Below are positions 23,100 through 35,130 of a DNA stretch of 64,000 nt, piece after piece. Made by a program: the position numbers and the translations under genes. Every line of letters begins with the position of its first letter. Positions within the stretch are counted from its first letter, which is position 1. The notes under the pieces were generated by a model. The model was not told the origin of the DNA and made no database searches. It saw nothing but the letters and a program-made list of their open reading frames with translations. Origin of the DNA: Panax quinquefolius (lineage: Eukaryota; Streptophyta; Magnoliopsida; Apiales; Araliaceae); NCBI GenBank assembly GCA_020205615.1, contig CM035165.1:90582005-90646004 (forward strand). The letters are read 5' to 3'.

Positions 23100-24149
23100 T
23101 TACTGAAAGTACTTCCTAAGCCTGCCAGCGTGCCAAGTATTTTTAATTGCTGACCCGTCCAATGCCTTCAACCGATAAGTCCCCGGCTTCGGCACTTCAG
23201 TGATTTCATACGGTCCTTCTCAGTTTGGCATCAACTTTCCCAGATTCTGAGGTGTAGATGCTTCGACTTCTTTGAGGACAAAATCCCCTACTTCGAATCT
23301 GCAATACTTTACCCCCTTATTATAATGCTTGGCCACTCTTCGCTGATAGGCTGCCAATTTGATTAAGGTTGTTTCTCTGACTTCTTCAAGCAAATCAAGA
23401 TTGGCCTTCAACCCTTCTTCATTGTAGATCTCTTTGAATTGACTAACTCGAAGACTTGGAGATCCAATTTCAACTGGGACTAAGGCATCAGTACCATAGG
23501 CCAGTCTGAAAGGTGAATCCCCCGTTGTAGTCCTCGGAATAGTTCGATAAGCCCATAACACGCTAAGTAGCTCTTCTGGCCATCTGCCCTTAGCTTCGTC
23601 CAATCTGCGCTTGATCCCATTCAGCAGCGTTTTGTTGGTCACTTCAACTTGTCCGTTTGACTGAGGATGAGCTACTGAAGTCTTTCTGTGCTGGATCCCC
23701 AGTTCTTTCAAAAATGTTTCAAGTTTCGTTCCCACAAACTGACGTCCATTGTCCGATATTACCACCTTAGGAATTCCGAAACGAAATACTACTGATTCTT
23801 TCAAAAATTTCAAGCATTCATGTTCCGTTATTAACCTAAGTGGCTTTGCTTCTACCCATTTGGTCATATAGTCGATGGCAACTATAACAAAACTGACTTG
23901 ACCTTTTGCTTTCGGTAGCGGACCCAGTATATCAACCCCCCAAACAGCGAAGGGTATAAGAGATAAGATCGAGTATAGCTCTTCTGGTGGCTGATGTGGT
24001 ATTGGACTGTTGAGTTGACACTTCTCGCACTTCTTGACGTATTCAGTCGCTTCCTTGAAGATGGTAGGCCAGTAGTATCCCTGACGAAGTACTTTGTAGG
24101 CTAATGACTTAGCAGCCATATGGTCGCCACAGATGCCTTCATGTACCTC
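23100..24149 (-). pseudogene. Integrase of element A (Tat-lineage Ty3/Gypsy)
   Basis: This is the catalytic half of the enzyme that inserts the cDNA. The minus strand shows an HHCC zinc finger (HEGICGDH, then KKCEKCQ), the DDE core with VDILGPL, SDNGRQF and the Glu of QVEVTNK, and a C-terminal GPY/F-type module (EGPYEITEVPKPGTYRL) that ends at the TAA at 23100-23102. A TGA replaces Trp near 23219, just before EGPY. The open stretch of 318 codons is otherwise intact. The upstream part of the same frame is beyond the CACTA insertion at 28116-28320. Confidence 0.85.
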
Positions 24150-24285
24150 TTGCACTACAACAAAAAGGCTTATCAATGATCAAGACATCGGACGAGTCAG
24201 ATACGGTCGCAGATTGATATCTCATGACCGTATCCGTCATTGCCGACACGAAGTCATGAGATAATCCTGGTCATTTGGGAGGACA

Positions 24286-24352
24286 TCAGCGACCAACAAT
24301 AGCGACCGAATTAATAGCGACCGCAATTAGCGACCGATACCGTCGCTATTAT
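24286..24352. repeat. Left subterminal repeats of the CACTA element
   Basis: At least four close copies of AGCGACCR words plus one GTCGCT in reverse. Similar words recur at the other end (28016-28092). Confidence 0.7.
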
Positions 24353-24568
24353 GACTTATGCTGACTCAGTTGTCATGCGTGACGTGTCACACGTGTCGTG
24401 ACGACCGATAATAGCATTAACCGCAATGGCCGCTAGATTCATGCTGATCGCCGATATTTTTCTTGACCGCACGCGGTCACGATTGATTTTTTTTTTTTTT
24501 TAAATTTTGCCTATTTTATTGATTTCCCAAAATAACCCGCTTTGTACACGCTTTCAATCCCAACACGG

Positions 24569-24569
<1 letters not shown>

Positions 24570-24639
<70 letters not shown>
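24570..24639. repeat. (TA)n microsatellite
   Basis: About 35 uninterrupted TA units inside the CACTA element. The ORFs of repeating Tyr-Ile across it are artefacts. Confidence 0.95.
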
Positions 24640-24641
<2 letters not shown>

Positions 24642-24999
24642 AGCATCCATATTAACATCCATCCAAAACAATACAAAACATTCATCCATGAATAAACATT
24701 CATCCAATACAATACAAAACATTCATCCAACACAATATAATCGATATCGTAAACATCCATATAAACTAATACAATTGTCCAAAGAATGAATCTAAAAGAG
24801 TACAAGGCTTTAAAAATCTAAAAAAATAAGTCTAGCGCTCTTCATGGATCATCCAAATTAGGATCTGTAATTATCAAAGTAATAAAACATATATGTTACA
24901 TATAAGTAAGACATTGACTCGTAGACTATAAACATATAAGACAATGTAGCTAAACAATAAACGATATATATATATATACCGCCTGTTGTTGTTGTGCTT

Positions 25000-25317
25000 T
25001 GCTCTCGCCTCGCTCGCCGCCGCCGCCATCGCCTCCGCCAACTCATCAGGACTCAGAGACTGCAGATGCCCGCCCAGTATACGAGAAGAAGATCACGATC
25101 TGACAGATCGCTCTCACACAGTCAGCAGGAGTATGATAGGCTGGATAACCTGATGACTGTGTGTAGGTGGGTGGCGAGTCACTACTGTGCCATCGATGGT
25201 CAAGCGCCGTCTTTGTCCTTGGCCTTTGACATAATTTTTCTTCACGATGGACGCCCTCTCCCATAATTCTTGATCAATCGACGGACGCGGGGTGCCTTCA
25301 GGATAGCGCTCATTCAT
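25000..25317 (-). pseudogene. Possible CACTA transposase C-terminal remnant
   Basis: The minus-strand frame contains PRPSIDQELWERAS followed by KKNYVKGQGQ, then after a frame change LSPDELAEAM and an Ala/Arg-rich tail. Plant En/Spm-type (Ptta-like) transposase proteins often have an ELW...GGKKKGRVYGLG segment near the C-terminus, and this looks like a degraded version. The match is from memory and weak; no other transposase segment is visible. It could also be captured host exon sequence. Confidence 0.35.
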
Positions 25318-27819
25318 TAAGCCCTTATAAGTGTCCTGTCAGAAGATGAACAATTAAATAGTTAAAAATAAATAAAAAAAATACTAAAGAAGGTCGTTAC
25401 AATTTATAAACAACATATTAGGATAAAGTGAACCCACGCTTTCGTGCTGCAGGTTCAGAAGACATCTATAAATAAAAAATTTAGGATGTTAGTATAAGTT
25501 ATAAATGAAAGGTACATAAACATGTCAGGGATATAGAGAACATTAGGATATGTAATTGTATGTAAACAAAAGGACAATAGGATAGGATAGTCTAGGCCAC
25601 TAGGATAGTCTAGGCGTGTATATTTAAGTTACTTAAGGTTACTTTTAGCATCACCAAACTTTATTTAATCATCTAACTCATAATAGTCCTTTAAGGTCGT
25701 GTACTATGAATTGTCCAAAACAAATCCATTTTGGCTTTAAAATGTGATTTTTAACAAGTCTCATGCTCAAAATGGCTTGGGCTTGGTTCCTTTAGTTTGT
25801 GTAGCTTTCTTATGTCCTATTATGACTATTGAAACTTGTGTATGGGGTCCAGGTATGGTGATTCACTATTTTAGTGTTCATTGTTCTATAAAGCTTATTT
25901 TCAATGATTTTTAAGCAAGAATTGGCCTAACTTAGGTAACCATTTTTACATGTTATCTATAGGCAATGTATGTACTCCTCACTATCTAACAACACTAGTC
26001 ACACAAATCCCCAACAGTCTACAATAGAACACATATGGTCTTTAAGCATTCCTATATATGATTCGAGGGTCCATATCTGAACACAACAAAAAACATCACA
26101 TATACTCATTGCCATCACATATACACGAATGCATATATGGCCATTTGACTTATATATGAAGATTTAGACAAGTATGGATATTTTAGAAACAACTCATTAA
26201 TAGTGTGATTGGGGCTATGGTGCTTGTGTTTGTGTTTGTACTTTTCATTTTCTTTCTATTCTAAGCTAAGTCATACTAGCTTATAGCATACATATTAATA
26301 GTGTGTCATTTTCTTTATCTTCTCGACTATGAATTATGGAAAAACTTCTTTGAACCTTCTTCTTGATTGAATTATGGATAAACTTAATTCCTAGTTATAT
26401 GGCCATTTGACTTATATATGAAAAAAAATTTACAGTAGTCTCCCTATAATATGGACTATCCACATGCACGAGGGCATGCATACTTGACCAATTTCAGCAA
26501 AATATAATCCCAACACACAAAACAGAATGTGCACAACTATAATTCAAGACACAATTTAAGAGAATCCAATATTAGTAAAAACAATAAGAAGCCCAAAAAT
26601 TGTCCCAATTTCAGCAATATCAACAACAATTTGTTTAAATTTATGTTTATATTAAACAACAATTTGCCATTTATTTATTCGGTCAATAGAGTTTAACGTA
26701 TAGCCAACTTATTTTAAAATATCACAAAATAACATTTCCACGGATAATAGAACGTATGTTTAAATTTATGTGTTGTCGACTATGCATGCATAAATAAATG
26801 GACGGACAAGTATTTATTTAACAAACTAAATTTATCCATTGCATCCCATAATATCATCACCTCACCATAAATTACAACCAAAATATATATGATATGATAA
26901 CATTAATAATGTCTCTTATTTTAAATATTTTTTATTATATAAAATTATAAATTGACATTAATTTCTTTTATTTATACATTTTGAAACTTAAATTAAGAGA
27001 GGGCTTTGAGTATTGCAAGCTATATATTCTTCTTCTTCTTATCCCAAATTTAAGTCTTTTTATCACGATGATTATTTATTTATGAATTTAATTAGATTAT
27101 ATCAACAAAAATGGAGATATTATATTTTCCTTGTTTCCCCTTATATAAGTGAACATCAATATACTCGATCTAATTTGAGGATATTGTTAAATGATGATTT
27201 CTCAAACAATAAAAATGACACTCTTTTCTATATTACCAATGTGGATTACATTTTTTACTCAATTTCTCAAATAAATTTACAAATATTAGAAGGTTTAATT
27301 ACAACATTGATTTTCACCTTACTTAGAATTTCATAAAATAATTCTTTTGTATGTCCACTTATATTTCCATTTGGACTATTTGATTTGCCTCTTATTTTAT
27401 TCTCATTTTTTTAAAAAAAAAAAATTTTATGTGTGCAATCTTATTCTCCTCTACTTGTACACTAACTAACTTGGATTAATTCCATGCACATCTACTGCTT
27501 ACAAATAGAATCTAATTTAGAAGGCATATGTTTAAATGTAATCTTAATGATAATAAAAAGAAATGATTGACATTATTTGTGATTTCTTATGAAACCTGTA
27601 ATGGTGGTGATGGTGGTGGCGCTTGTGGCGGTGGCGTGGCGTTCGGCGCATTTGTGGTGGTGATGATGGTGGTGGCATGGCTTCCCTCTTCTCCTCTTCT
27701 CTTCTCCCCTTATCCCTCTTCTCCTCTTCTTTCTCTCCTTTTTTTTCTTACATTGCTCGAGCAAGAGTGATGAAGCGACATCTTGGTTTATTGAAATACA
27801 TCGCATGATCGCCATCTGC

Positions 27820-27837
27820 GCGATCGCATGCGATCGC
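27820..27837. repeat. 18-bp perfect palindrome
   Basis: GCGATCGCATGCGATCGC equals its own reverse complement. It lies in a GATCG/CGATCGC-rich stretch (27800-27980) near the right end of the CACTA element. Confidence 0.85.
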
Positions 27838-28015
27838 ATGATTTTAATAACGACGATGGGCGTAATTAGCGTAGCCATGATGATGTTGAGAGAGTAATCG
27901 TCAAAAGAAATCGCGCCAGGTTTCACACCAAAATTTTAGGAGGAAAATCATATTGGCGTCGATCGTCGATCGCGATGCGTCACGGTGTTGAACTTACCTA
28001 GCGACTAGAATCCAT

Positions 28016-28092
28016 AGTGGTCGCAGCAGAAGCGGTCGCTAGTACCATTATCCGCGACCAAATACAGCGGTCGCTGATATTATTGGTCGCAG
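28016..28092. repeat. Right subterminal repeats of the CACTA element
   Basis: Several GGTCGC and GCGACC words in both orientations within 100 bases of the terminus match the type at the left end. Confidence 0.7.
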
Positions 28093-28115
28093 ATAGGCTT
28101 TTTTCTTGTAGTGTT

Positions 28116-28878
28116 GGAGAGCATATTCAGCTTCAGATGGAGTCAAACATTTCAGTAGTGGAGACAAGAAAGCCCTTAGGAAAAGATCCCCATCAATCAG
28201 AACAAAATTAGCACTCTTGTACTTGATTTTCTTGGCTAGCATCCTATCTGATGGTAAAACATCATCTGTCAGATACTCCAGATATGGGGTCAACCAGCAG
28301 TTGGTTCGGTAAATGTACATTACCGATTCATGATGAACACTAGGATGTTGTAAAATTTCTAAGTAAACTGACCCCTCAATGACGTTAACATCTGTAGTGG
28401 CTAATTTGGAGAGTGCATCAGCAATGGAATTGTTATTACGCTCGACTCCCTGAAACTCGTAGGATTAGAAATATTGAATTCGTTCTTTCAATTATGCCAA
28501 ATACTTGATCATTCTTGGGCCTCGAGCTTCGTACTCCCCAGAGAATTGCTTAACGACTAACTGAGAATCACTGAAGATGACTATTCTCTGCACTTCAAGA
28601 CTCTTTGCTAGTCATAACCCTGCGAGTACCGCCTCATACTCAGCTTCGTTGTTCTTCGGTTTGAACTGAAATCTGATGGCCTGCTGTATCTTGAATCCCT
28701 CCGGACTCGTCAGAATAATCCCTGATCCACTGACGTCCGTAGTAGAAGACCCATCTGCATACAACGTCCACGAACTCTGCTTCTGCTGAAGAACTGCAAC
28801 TACTCTGTCAGATCCTTCAGCTTCTGCCACAACTTCATCAGCTTTAGAAAACGAGCATTCAACTACAAAATCAGCCAA
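28116..28878 (-). pseudogene. Second (archaeal-type) RNase H and integrase-linker of element A
   Basis: The minus strand encodes WTLYADGSSTTDVSGSGI and then NNEAEYEAVLAGL, the first catalytic Asp and the Glu of an RNase H fold, followed by SDSQLVVKQF (Asp) and SIADALSKLA (last Asp). This second RNase H, separate from the one attached to RT, is the hallmark of the Tat lineage. After it comes the integrase-linker segment ending in the residues EYALQ, where the CACTA element inserted; the frame resumes at 24149. In-frame stops after VLAGL and near 28540-28470 mean it is not translatable. Confidence 0.8.
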
Positions 28879-29727
28879 GGCTTGCCCTTTGATGGCGGTT
28901 CAGGGATGATATTCAATGAAAAATTGGGACAACTCCATCGTCCATGCAGCTAATCTCCCCGATACCTCAGGTTTGCCCATAATCTTCTTCAAAGGCTGAT
29001 CTGTGTATATTATTACCAATCTACCCTGGAAGTATTGCCTAAGCTTTCGACTAGCAGTTATTAAAGAAAAGGCAAACTTTTCAATGTTTGGGTACCTTGT
29101 TTCAGCATCCCGAAGGACATGGCTTACATAATAAACCGGGTGCTACTTACCCCCAACTTCACGCACCAAAACTGCTCCTACTGCCAACGAACTAGCTGCT
29201 AAGTACAAATATAGAGGCTCAGCAGGAGCGGGCTTCACCAACAAAGGCACTGAAGATAAGTAGGACTTGATGCTCTGAAAGGCGTCCTCACACTTCGAAG
29301 TCCATTGGAACGTCTTTGTATTCTTTGGCCCTTTCAACGTATCAAAAAACGGAAAACATCTTTCTGCCGACTTAGACATGAACCTCCTTAAAGCTGCAAT
29401 CCTTCTAGTTAGACGTTGAACATCTTTAAATGACTGAGGAGTCTTCATGCTCAGGATCGCTTGAATCTTCTCTGGATTGGCTTCAATTCCTCTTTGACTG
29501 ATAAGATAACCCAGAAACTTGCCAGCCCCTAGACCGAAGGTGCACTTAGTGGGATTTAGTCTCAAGTTGTGATAGCGAATTATCTGAAAGCATTCTTCTA
29601 AATCATCCAAATGTTTACGTACCAACATGATTTTAACAATCATGTCATCCACGTACACCTCCATATTCTTACCCAATTGGTATCTGAAGACGTTGTTCAT
29701 CATCCTCTGGTATGTGGCCCCGGCATT
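28879..29727 (-). pseudogene. Reverse transcriptase C-terminal half and first RNase H of element A
   Basis: It begins on the minus strand with NAGATYQRMMN (finger/palm of RT), then the catalytic YVDDMIV, the FLGYLIS motif, a thumb/connection, and an RNase H starting FQWTSKCEDAFQSIK. A TAG stop at about 29141 follows REVGGK, and the frame then continues through YYVSHVLRDA and YTDQPLKK to ALADFVVE, where the second RNase H begins. The 5' half of RT lies beyond element C, at 38001 and above. Confidence 0.85.
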
Positions 29728-30284
29728 GATGATGTGAGACCCCAGATTTTATCAATAAAGATTTAAATTTTGTCGAAATAATTTTTAATATTATGGTGTG
29801 AATTTGAGATAATATTATAGTTGTGGGTAGTATTTATAAATTTTTCAAAGTATGCAAGTGGTTATATTATACTCGATTGATCGGGGAATATTCGGTTTAG
29901 CGAAAATATTCGTATAACTACTCAATCATTGGTGACCCCACAATGTAATTATTGTCGGATTGAGAAAGCGACAAAAATATTTTATTGAAATAACGACGGA
30001 AGTTTTACCGTTGACATGTTGTTGAACTACGGTAGAGTAAAAGTAAAAGAATACGATGTCGTGTGGTTGCGTAGTACCTGTGCGGTATTGATTATTGATG
30101 CTTATGTGAGAAGTCACTCGGTTTGATTCCATTATTGTCGATTAATAATATGAATTATTATAGCGATAATGACATTTTGTTTTATTCAGTATTATTAACG
30201 TAATAAAAGCGAAATATCTTTTATATAAAATGAATACTTTATTAAAGTTATTCTATAAATAGAATATATTATATTTTATTATGC

Positions 30285-30345
30285 ATAGTGTTGCATAGTG
30301 TTTTGCATAGTGTTTTGCATAGTATTGCATAGTGTTTGCATAGTA
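30285..30345. repeat. 12-13-bp tandem repeat in the element C LTR
   Basis: About five units of GCATAGTGTTTT with small length changes. The other LTR has the same array at 36105-36165. It sits in U3, where the B-type LTR has its 19-bp array. Confidence 0.85.
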
Positions 30346-30470
30346 AAATGTTTTTATATAAATAGAATATATGATATTTTATTTAAAAGATTTTGCTTTA
30401 AATATGGACCGTCAGATTAAAGTAAATCAATCTGGACCGTTCATGGATTAATTACTATGCATTCTATTTT

Positions 30471-30480
30471 CCTATAAATA
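30471..30480 (+). promoter_or_regulatory. TATA box of the element C 5' LTR
   Basis: CCTATAAATA is followed by GAAGCTCATTCC and an A/G-rich leader. It is conserved in the other LTR at 36289-36298. Confidence 0.7.
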
Positions 30481-30689
30481 GAAGCTCATTCCTTCATTAT
30501 TTTTTTACTTAATTCACTTTGAAACTCTCTAGAGAGAAATTATAGAGAGAAGCTATAGAGAGAAAATCTATAGAGAGAAAGAAGAAAAGTATTCTGCTAC
30601 TTCACTTTTCCAATATTCAGTTCTTCTAAGGTAAGGGGTATTATTTGTTGTACCCATAAGGGATATTATTCGTTTGTATTCATGAAGAG

Positions 30690-31110
30690 AACCTCTGTTA
30701 TTCCATTCATTATTATTCATTGTTGAATAACTTGTAAAAGTGGTATACCCTATACATAACTTTGTATATGCGATATACCCTATACTTGGTGAAATCCTTA
30801 TGTTATTCCATCCTTATTTATTACATTGGAATAACTTTGTATACTGTGAATCCCCTATACTTGGTGATCTTCTTACGTTATTCCATTCTTTATTATTACG
30901 TTGGAATATCCATGCATGTGTGTTTTACACGGACACGGTTCCATTGTTTATTATTCGCATTTATTATTACATTGGAATATCACATGCGTGTTTTTTACGG
31001 ACTGGTTCCATTGTTTATTATTCAAAGCATTTATTATTACGTTGGATCATCCTGCTTGCGATTGTGAATTTCACACGACTGGTTCCGTTATTATTATTAC
31101 ATTGGAATAA
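30690..31110. repeat. Decayed repeat cluster of about 60 bp in the X LTR
   Basis: Units contain TTATTATTACATTGGAATA, then CATGCGTGTTTTACACGG and ACTGGTTCCATTGTT. About four to six imperfect units occur after the TATA box. Equivalent clusters are at 36530-36930 (plus), 12510-12900, 18520-18900 and 47640-47870 (minus), and 1345-1600. They explain the repetitive ORFs at these sites. Confidence 0.8.
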
Positions 31111-32154
31111 CACAATCATGGCAATCTTAGGATGCATGGTGATTTCTTTTGTTATTCCATTCTTTATTATACCCAGTTGGTTAAAACTTTGACTTCTATA
31201 CTCCATGAAATTAGTAGAATATCCTTGATATTTGCGTTTCATCCAGTATCTTTTCATGGAAATATTCTTCTGATCATTCTTGAATTTTACTCTACAAAAC
31301 AGTATCTTGTTGACAATTTGGGACGTTACTAATTCCTGGATAAAATAATTCTTGAACTTGTTTTATTGAATTATTATGTCATTGTCATCATCCTCATGAT
31401 ATATTATGTTATCTTTGGCTTACGTGCATAGATGAACTTAGTATGATTATGACCATGGCTTGTTATAAATGATGTGATAAAAGTCCTCAGTGGCCTGTAA
31501 TGCAGTGATGGATAGTTTTTGGTATGATTATGACCAGGGGTGATTCGGTATAGTCATGACCATTGATAATTTGATGAAAATCTTTGACCGTGGTACAGGG
31601 ATGATTAGATGTGGTGGTTTATTTATTAAGCTGAGTCTCAGCGATAAAAATTGATGAAAACCTTTTAAAACCTAAAAGATAGTAGATTTTATTCTCTACT
31701 TGACTCTTTTAATGGATTGCATATTCACCGCAGCTTAAACTGGTTGTCTATTGTATTTTATCAGTTTAACACTGTTGAAGGCTAATGATAATTTATTCTC
31801 GCATTATCTTAGTCATAATATTTCTTCTTTGGGCTAGTTGAGCTCACCCTTTCTTTCACTATATTCTCTGTGAAATGAGAACATAGCCGGGACGAGTCGG
31901 GGAACGGAGTAATGGTGCGAGAGGATAGCATTAGTAGTCCTCACTATTACGTGAAATAGTGTGATAATAGTTGTAATGAGGACTCCTTTTGAGTTTGTAT
32001 AATATCTAGTAGACAATATTTGTATTCAAACTCACAGTTTATCGTCGCATCTTGCATACCCACGCAGTTAGGTTAGTAAGTTGTATTTGAATTTATGTAC
32101 CATGTAAGTGGCGACCCAAGATGGGTGACGTATACTAATTTTGGGGGCGACGGT

Positions 32155-32171
32155 TGGTATCGAGCTTAGGA
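32155..32171 (+). promoter_or_regulatory. Primer-binding site of element C
   Basis: TTGGTATCGAGCTTAGG directly follows the 5' LTR. It is the initiator-Met-type site TGGTATCAGAGC with one base missing after ATC. Confidence 0.75.
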
Positions 32172-32336
32172 TATGATCCCTGCTAAGACGTGAGACTAGA
32201 ACTAGGAGGGGAGAGATAGGGAATTACTTCGCTAGTATGACCTACCTAAGTTTATTTGGTATTTAATTGGTCGGTCAGAGTATAGGGATAATATGTGATA
32301 TGTTAATTAACCCTTGTTTTGTGACAGTGTTTGAGA

Positions 32337-32690
32337 ATGACATCTGAAAATGCTGAGATAAACAATGAAGCACATGAGAGTGTTGATTCATCTCAAACAA
32401 AAGGTAACGACCAACAACACGATAATAATCATACTGGTGGCAACGACTATCAGAACAATGATAACCATCGTGGGGGAAATTATCATACTAAGAATGGTAA
32501 CCACTTCGGTGGTAATCATGGCAAAGATAATAGAAGTGGAAATTGCAAGAAGAGAAGGTCATTTAGCCCAATTTTGTTGTGCACCAAAGTCAAGTCTAGC
32601 TGGGACGGTGGCACCAAAGGTGGATATGGACAAAACAAAGTCGTTGGTTTTAGGAAGTGCATTTTTCATGACTTCTCAAAAAGCGAGTAA
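32337..32690 (+). pseudogene. Gag tail of element C with degenerate zinc knuckle
   Basis: It starts MTSENAEINNEAHE, then an Asn/His/Gly-rich tract, then SGNCKK; the neighbouring frame continues EGHLAQFCCAPK. The knuckle has Ser in place of the first Cys, and there is an indel between CKK and EGHL. The capsid domain is missing: the ATG follows the 5' leader directly. The same defects are seen in element B, so they predate the split of the two copies. Confidence 0.6.
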
Positions 32691-32928
32691 ACCGAACGAA
32701 GTTAGCACGGGTTAGTTAATTATAAATTCGAAGTCTATACCTTATAAGATCTGGGTTCTACCAATTATTTTATCTCTCTTGCTTGCGTTCAACGTTTAAA
32801 TTTGACTCAGGAGAAGTTAGACTTTGACTTATTGGTTGAAACTTCGTTAGTAGGAGCCTTCGTTGCGCTTACTATTTTTAAATCTTGTTTGATTCAAATA
32901 AACACTTTCACGCTTACTGTCGATCTTA

Positions 32929-33040
32929 TCTTTTGAAAATACTTGCCTTTGATGTGATTTTAGGAATCAATTGGTTAACTACTCATCATGCTTTTCGTAA
33001 GGTTGTTAGCTTTATATTCATAACCAACTTATTGTGCGAA
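32929..33040 (+). pseudogene. Protease fragment of element C
   Basis: The plus strand encodes LLKILAFDVILGINWLTTHH and then FRKVVSF, the end of a chromovirus-type protease. It corresponds to 16513-16719 of element B. Nothing resembling RT follows up to the 3' LTR. Confidence 0.55.
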
Positions 33041-34729
33041 TTCAAATAACCAAACTACTAAAGTCAATTATTGTCATATCAAGCCATAAGTAAAGAGCCC
33101 CGAACCTTTCGTTGTTGACTTCCTTGTGTGGAATGCAACCAAGCCGGACTTCACGTAGGCGACATCGTGAATGAAGATGGCAAGTTATATAGGTATCATT
33201 GTGAGGTGTTATCTAGGTTAAGGGATAGAAGTCACAGGTTGGTATCAATGTGACATACTATCCAAGTCTTGGAGGAGAGTCACAATTTTGAATGATATTT
33301 CTATTATTAATAAATTTCTGGCGTATTCTTGAAGACTTCTTAGCCTACTTAGAGCGTGAAATCAATTTTTGTATTGACCCCAAAGACAAAACCCATTTCT
33401 TAAACCCTCAAATATTTCTTCAACTAAAATGAGCAGCTTTACGTGTTTTATGATGAAAGTCATAATAAAAGCATTGGACTAATGAAAATCATGGGTATTC
33501 GTGGTATTAGTATGTGTTATGATGAGTTATGTTGGTTAGTATGTGAAAACATGAAAGTTTCTTAGAAATCACAAAGAGTTGAAAATCAGATTTTGGTGAA
33601 AAACGTAACATGAAATTCAATTGACCAAATCTCTTATTATATTTTGAATTTTTGAGTGTGGTCAAGTCCTAGAGTTAGATCTATGAGTTACCTAACTAAT
33701 CCAAGTGGAATTACTGGAAAAGGTGTTGTAGATTTTTGTGTGGACTGATTTTAGCAAAGGAGTGCAAAGCTGCAAAAACCGAAAAAGCTGCTGCCATGAT
33801 TTTAGAGGGGATGTTTCAGCAACTTAAATTATGAGAAAAATTCTGGCCTTTTGGGACATGAAGGTATATGGTATAAAGTACCTCCTGTCCAAAAATGAGC
33901 TCATTCTGACTTAAAATGAGCAAGTTATGACTATTTCAATATTTAGGTTTTTCCGATAAAAAACGCTATAACCGGAGTTCTATAACTCCGATGACCATGA
34001 AATTTAAACTGGAGGCTCACATTAACATGTGTAAGGACCTGCCAAGATTTGGAAATTTTTGGAGTTAAACTTGAGGTAGCAAATTTCTTAAGGAATTAAT
34101 TAGAAATTGATTTTTGAAAAATAGTAAATGAATTTTAAAAATTCCGAGAAAAATATATTTTCATTATGGGACTATATTATGCTAAATCCCAGAAAAGAAA
34201 TATTTTTGGGACTGATTTGGTATTTTCATGAAAATAGTTTAATTACTGAACATATGAGTTAAATATGTTATGTGAAGTAACAAAGTTGAAAATAGGATTT
34301 TATGGCTAGAGAATCCTATATAGAGTATATGCATATTTTTGAGAGATTTGATAATTGGTGATGATATCTTATGAGTATGGCATTTTTGAATGATTAAATG
34401 CATTATATGGTAAAGCGTAAACAATTAAGATAAATTGTTTATAAATTTAAGAAGTGATTAAAATATTGTTATAATATTAATGATATTAGATTATGAGATT
34501 ATTAAGTGATTGATAACATGGGGATATTCTTGAATCTCGGATAAATTATATTATAAATGTTTAATATTTATCCTTTATCTCATTTGATTGATTCTTTATA
34601 TCATTATCCTCACGCTTATATTATGTTGAAAGTCATCCGCATCTGTAGTGCATAGATGGACTTGGTATGATTATGACCGAGGATTGTTCGTTATAATCAT
34701 AATCAGTAATTGAAAACACAATTATCTTT

Positions 34730-35130
34730 GGCCGTAGTGCATGGATAATTTGTGGTCGTGATACTAATGAATACACGATTATCTTTGGTAGTAGTGCATG
34801 GATAATTCGTGGTCGTGATACTAATGAATACACGATTATCTTTTGGCCAGTAGTGCATGGATAATTTGTGGTCGTGATACTAATGAATACACGATTATCT
34901 TTGGTCGTAGTGCATGGATAATTTGTGGTCGTGATACTAATGAATACACGATTATCTTCGCCATATAGTGCATGGATAATTTGTGGTCGTGATACTAATG
35001 AATACACGATTATCTTTGGGTCAGTAGTGCATGGATAATTTGTGGTCGTGATACTAATGAATACACGATTATCTTTGGTCAGTAGTGCATGGATAATTCG
35101 TGGTCGTGATACTAATGAATATCCTTGGCC
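34730..35130. repeat. 57-60-bp tandem repeat inside element C
   Basis: About seven units of TAGTGCATGGATAATTTGTG, then GTCGTGATACTAATGAATAC and ACGATTATCTTTGG. This is the reverse complement of the array at 14640-14875 of element B, but longer. Unit lengths differ by 1-3 bases at the GGCC/GTC junction. Confidence 0.85.

Larger units (their letters stand above)
24153..28112. mobile_element. Non-autonomous CACTA (En/Spm-type) DNA transposon
   Basis: The left end is CACTACAACAAAAAGGCTTAT; the right end, read inward, is CACTACAAGAAAAAAGCCTAT. The target duplication TTG occurs at 24150-24152 and 28113-28115. The 3-bp duplication and the CACTA termini are diagnostic of the superfamily. Clusters of GCGACCG words in both orientations sit inside each end, like the subterminal repeats bound by CACTA transposases. 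No full transposase ORF exists in the 3960 bp; only a possible C-terminal remnant remains near 25000-25317. The interior also holds a long TA repeat, a GGT-rich stretch (27600-27680), a pyrimidine-rich stretch (27680-27750) and otherwise featureless AT-rich DNA (25330-27560). It interrupts the integrase. Confidence 0.92.
29733..32152 (+). repeat. 5' LTR of element C
   Basis: It starts TGTGAGACCCCAG and is aligned along its length with 35549-37995. It contains a short array of about 12 bp (CATAGTGTTTTG units) at 30285-30345, the TATA box at 30471-30480, a leader of AGAGAGAAA(C)TATAG words, and decayed repeats of about 60 bp at 30690-31110. Confidence 0.9.

Noticed and set aside
24507..24805. 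Tyr-Ile repeat ORFs
   Set aside because: They are translations of a (TA)n microsatellite.
27567..27926. Gly-rich and Arg/Lys-rich ORFs
   Set aside because: They are translations of GGT-rich and CTT-rich low-complexity DNA inside the CACTA element.
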